NCBI GenBank assembly: GCA_022432975.1
Contig: CM039511.1
Location: 48,626,400 to 48,690,399, forward strand
Direction of reading: 5' to 3'
Source of the DNA: Begonia masoniana
Lineage: Eukaryota; Streptophyta; Magnoliopsida; Cucurbitales; Begoniaceae
DNA length: 64,000 bases
This document shows, in pieces, positions 33,101 to 45,430 of the stretch (positions are counted from its first letter, which is position 1; every line of letters starts with the position of its first letter). The translations under genes and the position numbers were made by a program. A model generated the notes under the pieces. The model was not told the DNA's origin, made no database searches, and saw only the letters and a list, made by a program, of their open reading frames with translations.

Positions 33101-36100
33101 CGACTCTTTTGGAACAAATCGATTGAAGTGAAGTTTCTAATGCTTCATCAAGCGCATTACTAAGTCTTAGTTTCGCGTCCATGAAGGTTGTTGGGTCCTC
33201 AATACACGTCGTTCTCATCACTTCAAGTTAAAACCTTGAAGTGAAATGATAACTTAGGTTCTAACCACAAGTCATGTAACACTCAACCTCATTTGCTTGA
33301 TACGTTCAACTCTTTTGGAACAAATCGATTGAAGTGAAGTTTCTAATGCTTCATCAAGCGCATTACTAAGTCTTAGTTTCGCGTCCATGAAGGTTGTTGG
33401 GTCCTCAATACACGTCGTTCTCATCACTTCAAGTTAAAACCTTGAATGTGAAATGTATAACTTAGGTTCTAACCACAAGTCATGTAACACTCAACCTCAT
33501 TTGCTTGATACGTTCGACTCTTTTGGAACAAATCGATTGAAGTGAAGTTTCTAATGCTTCATCAAGCGCATTACTAAGTCTTAGTTTCGCGTCCAGAAGG
33601 TTGTTGGGTCCTCAATACACGTCGTTCTCATCACTTCAAGTTAAAACCTTGAATGTGAAATGGATAACTTAGGTTCTAACCACAAGTCATGTAACACTCA
33701 ACCTCATTTGCTTGATACGTTCAACTCTTTGGAACAAATCGATTGAAGTGAAGTTTCTAATGCTTCATCAAGCGCATTACTAAGTCTTAGTTTCGTGTCC
33801 ATGAAGGTTGTTGGGTCCTCAATACACGTCGTTCTCATCACTTCAAGTTAAAACCTTGAATGTGAAATGTATAACTTAGGTTCTAACCACAAGTCATGTA
33901 ACACTCAACCTCATTTGCTTGATACGTTCAACTCTTTTGGAACAAATCGATTGAAGTGAAGTTTCTAATGCTTCATCAAGCGCATTACTAAGTCTTAGTT
34001 TCGCGTCCATGAAGGTTGTTGGGTCCTCAATACACGTCGTTCTCATCACTTCAAGTTAAAACCTTGAATGTGAAATGATAACTTAGGTTCTAACCACAAG
34101 TCATGTAACACTCAACCTCATTTGCTTGATACGTTCAACTCTTTTGGAACAAATCGATTGAAGTGAAGTTTCTAATGCTTCATCAAGCGCATTACTAAGT
34201 CTTAGTTTCGCGTCCATGAAGGTTGTTGGGTCCTCAATACACGTCGTTCTCATCACTTCAAGTTAAAACCTTGAATGTGAAATGGATAACTTAGGTTCTA
34301 ACCACAAGTCATGTAACACTCAACCTCATTTGCTTGATACGTTCAACTCTTTTGGAACAAATCGATTGAAGTGAAGTTTCTAATGCTTCATCAAGCGCAT
34401 TACTAAGTCTTAGTTTCGCGTCCATGAAGGTTGTTGGGTCCTCAATACACGTCGTTCTCATCACTTCAAGTTAAAACCTTGAATGTGAAATGGATAACTT
34501 AGGTTCTAACCACAAGTCATGTAACACTCAACCTCATTTGCTTGATACGTTCAACTCTTTTGGAACAAATCGATTGAAGTGAAGTTTCTAATGCTTCATC
34601 AAGCGCATTACTAAGTCTTAGTTTCGCGTCCATGAAGGTTGTTGGGTCCTCAATACACGTCGTTCTCATCACTTCAAGTTAAAACCTTGAATGTGAAATG
34701 GATAACTTAGGTTCTAACCACAAGTCATGTAACACTCAACCTCATTTGCTTGATACGTTCAACTCTTTTGGAACAAATCGATTGAAGTGAAGTTTCTAAT
34801 GCTTCATCAAGCGCATTACTAAGTCTTAGTTTCGCGTCCATGAAGGTTGTTGGGTCCTCAATACACGTCGTTCTCATCACTTCAAGTTAAAACCTTGAAA
34901 TGTGAAATGGATAACTTAGGTTCTAACCACAAGTCATGTAACACTCAACCTCATTTGCTTGATACGTTCAACTCTTTTGGAACAAATCGATTGAAGTGAA
35001 GTTTCTAATGCTTCATCAAGCGCATTACTAAGTCTTAGTTTCGCGTCCATGAAGGTTGTTGGGTCCTCAATACACGTCGTTCTCATCACTTCAAGTTAAA
35101 ACCTTGAATGTGAAATGGATAACTTAGGTTCTAACCACAAGTCATGTAACACACAACCTCATTTGCTTGATACGTTCGACTCTTTTGGAACAAATCGATT
35201 GAAGTGAAGTTTCTAATGCTTCATCAAGCGCATTACTAAGTCTTAGTTTCGCGTCCATGAAGGTTGTTGGGTCCTCAATACACGTCGTTCTCATCACTTC
35301 AAGTTAAAACCTTGAATGTGAAATGGATAACTTAGGTTCTAACCACAAGTCATGTAACACTCAACCTCATTTGCTTGATACGTTCAACTCTTTTGGAACA
35401 AATCGATTGAAGTGAAGTTTCTAATGCTTCATCAAGCGCATTACTAAGTCTTAGTTTCGCGTCCATGAAGGTTGTTGGGTCCTAATACACGTCGTTCTCA
35501 TCACTTCAAGTTAAAACCTTGAATGTGAAATGGATAACTTAGGTTCTAACCACAAGTCATGTAACACTCAACCTCATTTGCTTGATACGTTCGACTCTTT
35601 TGGAACAAATCGATTGAAGTGAAGTTTCTAATGCTTCATCAAGCGCATTACTAAGTCTTAGTTTCGCGTCCATGAAGGTTGTTGGGTCCTCAATACACGT
35701 CGTTCTCATCACTTCAAGTTAAAACCTTGAATGTGAAATGGATAACTTAGGTTCTAACCACAAGTCATGTAACACTCAACCTCATTTGCTTGATACGTTC
35801 AACTCTTTTGGAACAAATCGATTGAAGTGAAGTTTCTAATGCTTCATCAAGCGCATTACTAAGTCTTAGTTTCGCGTCCATGAAGGTTGTTGGGTCCTCA
35901 ATACACGTCGTTCTCATCACTTCAAGTTAAAACCTTGAAAGTGAAATGGATAACTTAGGTTCTAACCACAAGTCATGTAACACTCAACCTCATTTGCTTG
36001 ATACGTTCAACTCTTTTGGAACAAATCGATTGAAGTGAAGTTTCTAATGCTTCATCAAGCGCATTACTAAGTCTTAGTTTCGCGTCCATGAAGGTTGTTG

Positions 36101-36816
36101 GGTCCTCAATACACGTCGTTCTCATCACTTCAAGTTAAAACCTTGAATGTGAAATGGATAACTTAGGTTCTAACCACAAGTCATGTAACACTCAACCTCA
36201 TTTGCTTGATACGTTCAACTCTTTTGGAACAAAAAGATTGAAGTGAAGTTCTAATGCTTCATCAAGCGCATTACTAAGTCTTAGTTTCGCGTCCATGAAG
36301 GTTGTTGGGTCCTCAATACACGTCGTTCTCATCACTTCAAGTTAAAACCTTGAATGTGAAATGGATAACTTAGGTTCTAACCACAAGTCATGTAACACTC
36401 AACCTCATTTGCTTGATACGTTCAACTCTTTTGGAACAAATCGATTGAAGTGAAGTTTCTAATGCTTCATCAAGCGCATTACTAAGTCTTAGTTTCGCGT
36501 CCATGAAGGTTGTTGGGTCCTCAATACACGTCGTTCTCATCACTTCAAGTTAAAACCTTGAATGTGAAATCGATAACTTAGGTTCTAACCACAAGTCATG
36601 TAACACTCAACCTCATTTGCTTGATACGTTCAACTCTTTTGGAACAAATCGATTGAAGTGAGGTTTCTAATGCTTCATCAGCGCATTACTAAGTCTTAGT
36701 TTCGCGTCCATGAAGCTTGTTGGGTCCTCAACACACGTCGTTCTCATCACTTCAAGTTAAAACCTTCAATGTGATATGGATAACTTAGGTTCTAACCACA
36801 AGTCATGTAACACTCA
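30104..36816. repeat. 208-bp satellite array, homogeneous segment 4
   Basis: About 32 monomers, much closer to one consensus than those left of element 3. Variants segregate mainly at a few sites: TTCAACTC versus TTCGACTC, TGGATAAC versus TGTATAAC, TTAGGTTC versus TTAGATTC, ACACTC versus ACACAC. Several runs of neighbouring monomers look identical, for example about 31381-32205. It ends at CACTCA, where the fold-back element starts. Confidence 0.96.
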
Positions 36817-37097
36817 TGTAAAAACCCGGCCCCCGTAACCCGAGGGTTTACACCGAGCTGTGCGGTACCATCCCCACCACGTGGCTTCCTTTCTGTTCGC
36901 TAAGCTCAAGTGGTACTCCTCAATGTAGCCCAGTACTAACCTGAGGTCTTGGTTCGAGTGGGGAGGAAGGCAAAAATAACCTACAGGGAGGGGAAAGTTC
37001 TGTGAGTACACGTGGCGAACAGAAAAGGAAAGCCACTGGCGGGGATGGTACCGCACAGCTCGGTGTAAACCTCGGGTTACGGGGGCCGGTTGTTACA
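36817..37097. mobile_element. fold-back element with about 84-bp inverted arms
   Basis: Left arm 36817-36900 starts TGTAAAAACCCGGCCCCCG; right arm 37015-37097 is its near-perfect reverse complement, ending CCGGTTGTTACA. The 114-bp centre (36901-37014) starts with a tRNA A-box-like TAAGCTCAAGTGG and has a B-box-like GGTTCGAGTGG at 36951-36961. It could be a fold-back or MITE-type element, two LTR 5' ends in inverted orientation, or a tRNA-derived SINE fragment caught inside an inverted duplication. No clear target duplication. Short open frames here are incidental. Confidence 0.75.
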
Positions 37098-38062
37098 ATA
37101 AAATGGATTAGAACTTTAGAAAGCCCTTTAGGTAAGGTTTTGACAATTTGGAAGTTTATTAACTTAAACTGTTTTAACGTCAATCCTTGTAAATGCTTAG
37201 GTAAACAGCGCTCGTGGACGAAGCTGGATTGCAGCGTGGCACGAGGAAGTTTGGAGTCTTCTTTGCCCGATTGGCCTACACGTACGTCGAATGTCGTCTC
37301 GAGGAGTTTTGGAGATGCGTTAGTCTAAATTGTACTTGGTTTGGGTAGTTAGGTTATAGGAGTTTATAGTTTAATGCTTTACAGTCTTGATGGTACATGT
37401 TATTGTTTGTTTTACTTAAAATATTGAAACCTGTTCACGCATCACTTGTTTTTAAATAAAGAAAAGCATGAAAATGAACTTCCGCACAGAGTTTTAAAGA
37501 TAACGTAAAGCATAACATTGGCCGAAAGGCATACAGGCCTTCGGGCATACAGGCCTTCGGGCCATAAGTTACAGGTCACGGAGGTGGGGGGGGGCTTCCG
37601 GCATGCGTACGAGTTAGGTAGGTTGTTACCCCCCTCTTCTAGCTGGAAAGAGTAGTCCGCCGCTGGATGAGCTCTCTCTGGTTAGAAGGTATAGGATCTC
37701 GGTGACACCTATAGTGCATGGCATAGTATGATAACAAAAAAATAATAGTCATGGTTTATGCACTCATAGCCACAGCACGAATAGCATTTACGTAGAGCTT
37801 ACTGGGATTTTATCTCATAGGTGTTGTATGGTGCAGGTGAACATAGTACTTCGAGGTTTAACCAGGGGAGGCGATGTCCCTATACCTGAAGCATGATTCA
37901 GTTGACGGAGGATGACTGCGGTGGTGTGCTGGCGCAGTCGAGGCTCACCTGACCGTGGGGATAGTATGTATAGACTTTGGGTGTTTTGGCTAGATAATTG
38001 TGTCGACGTTATAGGATGTTGGTTAAGTAGTTGATATAGGTTTACATTGAATGTTTTGGGTA
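37098..38062 (-). repeat. inverted, diverged LTR fragment related to the solo LTR
   Basis: Read on the minus strand this segment follows the solo LTR at about 3760-4470 in the same order. Matches include AACATCCTATAACGTC... against AAGCATCCTATAATGTC..., the GTGAGCCTCGACTG block, the AGTAAGCTCTACGTAAATGC block, AACTAACTACCCAA, and GTGTAGGCCAATCGGGCAAA against GTGTAGGCCAATCGGCCAAA. It is clearly diverged and lacks a TG...CA pair. A 16-bp tandem duplication (CATACAGGCCTTCGGG) lies near 37530-37562. Satellite resumes at AACTCTTTTGG at 38063; about 22 bp of the monomer are missing across the whole insertion. Confidence 0.78.
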
Positions 38063-41000
38063 AACTCTTTTGGAACAAATCGATTGAAGTGAAGTTTCTA
38101 ATGCTTCATCAAGCGCATTACTAAGTCTTAGTTTCGCCTCCAAGAAGGTTGTTGGGTCCTCAATACACGTCGTTCTCATCACTTCAAGTTAAAACCTTGA
38201 ATGTGAAATGTATAACTTAGGATTCTAACCACAAGTCATGTAACACTCAACCTCATTTGCTTGATACGTTCGACTCTTTTGGAACAAATCGATTGAAGTG
38301 AAGTTTCTAATGCTTCATCAAGCGCATTACTAAGTCTTAGTTTCGCGTCCAAGAAGGTTGTTGGGTCCTCAATACACGTCGTTCTCATCACTTCAAGTTA
38401 AAACCTTGAATGTGAAATGTATAACTTAGATTCTAACCACAAGTCATGTAACACCAACCTCATTTGCTTGATACGTTCGACTCTTTTGGAACAAATCGAT
38501 TGAAGTGAAGTTTCTAATGCTTCATCAAGCGCATTACTAAGTCTTAGTTTCGCGTCCATGAAGGTTGTTGGGTCCTCAATACACGTCATTCTCATCACTT
38601 CAAGTTAAAACCTTGAATGTGAAATGTATAACTTAGGTTCTAACCACAAGTCATGTAACACTCAACCTCATTTGCTTGATACGTTCGACTCTTTTGGAAC
38701 AAATCGATTGAAGTGAAGTTTCTAATGCTTCATCAAGCGCATTACTAAGTCTTAGTTTCGCGTCCATGAAGGTTGTTGGGTCCTCAATACACGTCGTTCT
38801 CATCACTTCAAGTTAAAACCTTGAAAGTGAAATGATAACTTAGGTTCTAACCACAAGTCATGTAACACTCAACCTCATTTGCTTGATACGTTCGACTCTT
38901 TTGGAACAAATCGATTGAAGTGAAGTTTCTAATGCTTCATCAAGCGCATTACTAAGTCTTAGTTTCGCGTCCATGAAGGTTGTTGGGTCCTCAATACACG
39001 TCGTTCTCATCACTTCAAGTTAAAACCTTGAATGTGAAATGGATAACTTAGGTTCTAACCACAAGTCATGTAACACTCAACCTCATTTGCTTGATACGTT
39101 CAACTCTTTTGGAACAAATCGATTGAAGTGAAGTTTCTAATGCTTCATCAAGCGCATTACTAAGTCTTAGTTTCGCGTCCATGAAGGTTGTTGGGTCCTC
39201 AATACACGTCGTTCTCATCACTTCAAGTTAAAACCTTGAATGTGAAATGTATAACTTAGGTTCTAACCACAAGTCATGTAACACTCAACCTCATTTGCTT
39301 GATACGTTCGACTCTTTTGGAACAAATCGATTGAAGTGAAGTTTCTAATGCTTCATCAAGCGCATTACTAAGTCTTAGTTTCGCGTCCATGAAGGTTGTT
39401 GGGTCCTCAATACACGTCGTTCTCATCACTTCAAGTTAAAACCTTGAATGTGAAATGGATAACTTAGGTTCTAACCACAAGTCATGTAACACTCAACCTC
39501 ATTTGCTTGATACGTTCGAACTCTTTTGGAACAAATCGATTGAAGTGAAGTTTCTAATGCTTCATCAAGCGCATTACTAAGTCTTAGTTTCGCGTCCATG
39601 AAGGTTGTTGGGTCCTCAATACACGTCGTTCTCATCACTTCAAGTTAAAACCTTGAATGTGAAATGGATAACTTAGATTCTAACCACAAGTCATGTAACA
39701 CTCAACCTCATTTGCTTGATACGTTCGACTCTTTTGGAACAAATCGATTGAAGTGAAGTTTCTAATGCTTCATCAAGCGCATTACTAAGTCTTAGTTTCG
39801 CGTCCATGAAGGTTGTTGGGTCCTCAATACACGTCGTTCTCATCACTTCAAATTAAAACCTTGAATGTGAAATGGATAACTTAGGTTCTAACCACAAGTC
39901 ATGTAACACTCAACCTCATTTGCTTGATACGTTCGACTCTTTTGGAACAAATCGATTGAAGTGAAGTTTCTAATGCTTCATCAAGCGCATTACTAAGTCT
40001 TAGTTTCGCGTCCATGAAGGTTGTTGGGTCCTCAATACACGTCGTTCTCATCACTTCAAGTTAAAACCTTGAATGTGAAATGTATAACTTAGGTTCTAAC
40101 CACAAGTCATGTAACACTCAACCTCATTTGCTTGATACGTTCGACTCTTTTGGAACAAATCGATTGAAGTGAAGTTTCTAATGCTTCATCAAGCGCATTA
40201 CTAAGTCTTAGTTTCGCGTCCATGAAGGTTGTTGGGTCCTCAATACACGTCGTTCTCATCACTTCAAGTTAAAACCTTGAATGTGAAATGGATAACTTAG
40301 ATTCTAACCACAAGTCATGTAACACTCAACCTCATTTGCTTGATACGTTCGACTCTTTTGGAACAAATCGATTGAAGTGAAGTTTCTAATGCTTCATCAA
40401 GCGCATTACTAAGTCTTAGTTTCGCGTCCATGAAGGTTGTTGGGTCCTCAATACACGTCGTTCTCATCACTTCAAGTTAAAACCTTGAATGTGAAATGGA
40501 TAACTTAGGTTCTAACCACAAGTCATGTAACACTCAACCTCATTTGCTTGATACGTTCGACTCTTTTGGAACAAATCGATTGAAGTGAAGTTTCTAATGC
40601 TTCATCAAGCGCATTACTAAGTCTTAGTTTCGCGTCCATGAAGGTTGTTGGGTCCTCAATACACGTCGTTCTCATCACTTCAAGTTAAAACCTTGAATGT
40701 GAAATGGATAACTTAGGTTCTAACCACAAGTCATGTAACACTCAACCTCATTTGCTTGATACGTTCAACTCTTTTGGAACAAATCGATTGAAGTGAAGTT
40801 TCTAATGCTTCATCAAGCGCATTACTAAGTCTTAGTTTCGCGTCCATGAAGGTTGTTGGGTCCTCAATACACGTCGTTCTCATCACTTCAAGTTAAAACC
40901 TTGAATGTGAAATGGATAACTTAGGTTCTAACCACAAGTCATGTAACACTCAACCTCATTTGCTTGATACGTTCAACTCTTTTGGAACAAATCGATTGAA

Positions 41001-44000
41001 GTGAAGTTTCTAATGCTTCATCAAGCGCATTACTAAGTCTTAGTTTCGCGTCCATGAAGGTTGTTGGGTCCTCAATACACGTCGTTCTCATCACTTCAAG
41101 TTAAAACCTTGAATGTGAAATGGATAACTTAGGTTCTAACCACAAGTCATGTAACACTCAACCTCATTTGCTTGATACGTTCGACTCTTTTGGAACAAAT
41201 CGATTGAAGTGAAGTTTCTAATGCTTCATCAAGCGCATTACTAAGTCTTAGTTTCGCGTCCATGAAGGTTGTTGGGTCCTCAATACACGTCGTTCTCATC
41301 ACTTCAAGTTAAAACCTTGAATGTGAAATGGATAACTTAGGTTCTAACCACAAGTCATGTAACACTCAACCTCATTTGCTTGATACGTTCGAACTCTTTT
41401 GGAACAAATCGATTGAAGTGAAGTTTCTAATGCTTCATCAAGCGCATTACTAAGTCTTAGTTTCGCGTCCATGAAGGTTGTTGGGTCCTCAATACACGTC
41501 GTTCTCATCACTTCAAGTTAAAACCTTGAATGTGAAATGGATAACTTAGGTTCTAACCACAAGTCATGTAACACTCAACCTCATTTGCTTGATACGTTCA
41601 ACTCTTTTGGAACAAATCGATTGAAGTGAAGTTTCTAATGCTTCATCAAGCGCATTACTAAGTCTTAGTTTCGCGTCCATGAAGGTTGTTGGGTCCTCAA
41701 TACACGTCGTTCTCATCACTTCAAGTTAAAACCTTGAATGTGAAATGGATAACTTAGGTTCTAACCACAAGTCATGTAACACTCAACCTCATTTGCTTGA
41801 TACGTTCAACTCTTTTGGAACAAATCGATTGAAGTGAAGTTTCTAATGCTTCATCAAGCGCATTACTAAGTCTTAGTTTCGCGTCCATGAAGGTTGTTGG
41901 GTCCTCAATACACGTCGTTCTCATCACTTCAAGTTAAAACCTTGAATGTGAAATGGATAACTTAGGTTCTAACCACAAGTCATGTAACACTCAACCTCAT
42001 TTGCTTGATACGTTCAACTCTTTTGGAACAAATCGATTGAAGTGAAGTTTCTAATGCTTCATCAAGCGCATTACTAAGTCTTAGTTTCGCGTCCATGAAG
42101 GTTGTTGGGTCCTCAATACACGTCGTTCTCATCACTTCAAGTTAAAACCTTGAATGTGAAATGGATAACTTAGGTTCTAACCACAAGTCATGTAACACTC
42201 AACCTCATTTGCTTGATACGTTCAACTCTTTTGGAACAAATCGATTGAAGTGAAGTTTCTAATGCTTCATCAAGCGCATTACTAAGTCTTAGTTTCGCGT
42301 CCATGAAGGTTGTTGGGTCCTCAATACACGTCGTTCTCATCACTTCAAGTTAAAACCTTGAATGTGAAATGGATAACTTAGGTTCTAACCACAAGTCATG
42401 TAACACTCAACCTCATTTGCTTGATACGTTCGACTCTTTTGGAACAAATCGATTGAAGTGAAGTTTCTAATGCTTCATCAAGCGCATTACTAAGTCTTAG
42501 TTTCGCGTCCATGAAGGTTGTTGGGTCCTCAATACACGTCGTTCTCATCACTTCAAGTTAAAACCTTGAATGTGAAATGGATAACTTAGGTTCTAACCAC
42601 AAGTCATGTAACACTCAACCTCATTTGCTTGATACGTTCGACTCTTTTGGAACAAATCGATTGAAGTGAAGTTTCTAATGCTTCATCAAGCGCATTACTA
42701 AGTCTTAGTTTCGCGTCCATGAAGGTTGTTGGGTCCTCAATACACGTCGTTCTCATCACTTCAAGTTAAAACCTTGAATGTGAAATGGATAACTTAGGTT
42801 CTAACCACAAGTCATGTAACACTCAACCTCATTTGCTTGATACGTTCGACTCTTTTGGAACAAATCGATTGAAGTGAAGTTTCTAATGCTTCATCAAGCG
42901 CATTACTAAGTCTTAGTTTCGCGTCCATGAAGGTTGTTGGGTCCTCAATACACGTCGTTCTCATCACTTCAAGTTAAAACCTTGAATGTGAAATGGATAA
43001 CTTAGGTTCTAACCACAAGTCATGTAACACTCAACCTCATTTGCTTGATACGTTCGACTCTTTTGGAACAAATCGATTGAAGTGAAGTTTCTAATGCTTC
43101 ATCAAGCGCATTACTAAGTCTTAGTTTCGCGTCCATGAAGGTTGTTAGGTCCTCAATACACGTCGTTCTCATCACTTCAAGTTAAAACCTTGAATGTGAA
43201 ATGGATAACTTAGGTTCTAACCACAAGTCATGTAACACACAACCTCATTTGCTTGATACGTTCGACTCTTTTGGAACAAATCGATTGAAGTGAAGTTTCT
43301 AATGCTTCATCAAGCGCATTACTAAGTCTTAGTTTCGCGTCCATGAAGGTTGTTGGGTCCTCAATACACGTCGTTCTCATCACTTCAAGTTAAAACCTTG
43401 AATGTGAAATGGATAACTTAGGTTCTAACCACAAGTCATGTAACACTCAACCTCATTTGCTTGATACGTTCGACTCTTTTGGAACAAATCGATTGAAGTG
43501 AAGTTTCTAATGCTTCATCAAGCGCATTACTAAGTCTTAGTTTCGCGTCCAAGAAGGTTGTTGGGTCCTCAATACACGTCGTTCTCATCACTTCAAGTTA
43601 AAACCTTGAATGTGAAATGGATAACTTAGGTTCTAACCACAAGTCATGTAACACTCAACCTCATTTGCTTGATACGTTCGACTCTTTTGGAACAAATCGA
43701 TTGAAGTGAAGTTTCTAATGCTTCATCAAGCGCATTACTAAGTCTTAGTTTCGCGTCCATGAAGGTTGTTGGGTCCTCAATACACGTCGTTCTCATCACT
43801 TCAAGTTAAAACCTTGAATGTGAAATGGATAACTTAGGTTCTAACCACAAGTCATGTAACACTCAACCTCATTTGCTTGATACGTTCGACTCTTTTGGAA
43901 CAAATCGATTGAAGTGAAGTTTCTAATGCTTCATCAAGCGCATTACTAAGTCTTAGTTTCGCGTCCATGAAGGTTGTTGGGTCCTCAATACACGTCGTTC

Positions 44001-45430
44001 TCATCACTTCAAGTTAAAACCTTGAATGTGAAATGGATAACTTAGGTTCTAACCACAAGTCATGTAACACTCAACCTCATTTGCTTGATACGTTCGACTC
44101 TTTTGGAACAAATCGATTGAAGTGAAGTTTCTAATGCTTCATCAAGCGCATTACTAAGTCTTAGTTTCGCGTCCAGAAGGTTGTTGGGTCCTCAATACAC
44201 GTCGTTCTCATCACTTCAAGTTAAAACCTTGAATGTGAAATGGATAACTTAGGTTCTAACCACAAGTCATGTAACACTCAACCTCATTTGCTTGATACGT
44301 TCGACTCTTTTGGAACAAATCGATTGAAGTGAAGTTTCTAATGCTTCATCAAGCGCATTACTAAGTCTTAGTTTCGCCGTCCATGAAGGTTGTTGGGTCC
44401 TCAATACACGTCGTTCTCATCACTTCAAGTTAAAACCTTGAATGTGAAATGGATAACTTAGGATTCTAACCACAAGTCATGTAACACTCAACCTCATTTG
44501 CTTGATACGTTCGACTCTTTTGGAACAAATCGATTGAAGTGAAGTTTCTAATGCTTCATCAAGCGCATTACTAAGTCTTAGTTTCGCGTCCATGAAGGTT
44601 GTTGGGTCCTCAATACACGTCGTTCTCATCACTTCAAGTTAAAACCTTGAATGTGAAATGGATAACTTAGGTTCTAACCACAAGTCATGTAACACTCAAC
44701 CTCATTTGCTTGATACGTTCGAACTCTTTTGGAACAAATCGATTGAAGTGAAGTTTCTAATGCTTCATCAAGCGCATTACTAAGTCTTAGTTTCGCGTCC
44801 ATGAAGGTTGTTGGGTCCTCAATACACGTCGTTCTCATCACTTCAAGTTAAAACCTTGAATGTGAAATGGATAACTTAGGTTCTAACCACAAGTCATGTA
44901 ACACTCAACCTCATTTGCTTGATACGTTCGACTCTTTTGGAACAAATCGATTGAAGTGAAGTTTCTAATGCTTCATCAAGCGCATTACTAAGTCTTAGTT
45001 TCGCGTCCAATGAAGGTTGTTGGGTCCTCAATACACGTCGTTCTCATCACTTCAAGTTAAAACCTTGAATGTGAAATGGATAACTTAGTTCTAACCACAA
45101 GTCATGTAACACTCAACCTCATTTGCTTGATACGTTCGACTCTTTTGGAACAAATCGATTGAAGTGAAGTTTCTAATGCTTCATCAAGCGCATTACTAAG
45201 TCTTAGTTTCGCGTCCATGAAGGTTGTTGGGTCCTCAATACACGTCGTTCTCATCACTTCAAGTTAAAACCTTGAATGTGAAATGGATAACTTAGGTTCT
45301 AACCACAAGTCATGTAACACTCAACCTCATTTGCTTGATACGTTCGACTCTTTTGGAACAAATCGATTGAAGTGAAGTATCTAATGCTTCATCAAGCGCA
45401 TTACTAAGTCTTAGTTTCGCGTCCAATGAA

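Noticed and set aside
36901..36975. A functional tRNA gene in the fold-back centre
   Set aside because: Only A- and B-box-like segments are seen; the B box lacks the usual CC after GGTTCGA and no full cloverleaf could be traced by eye.
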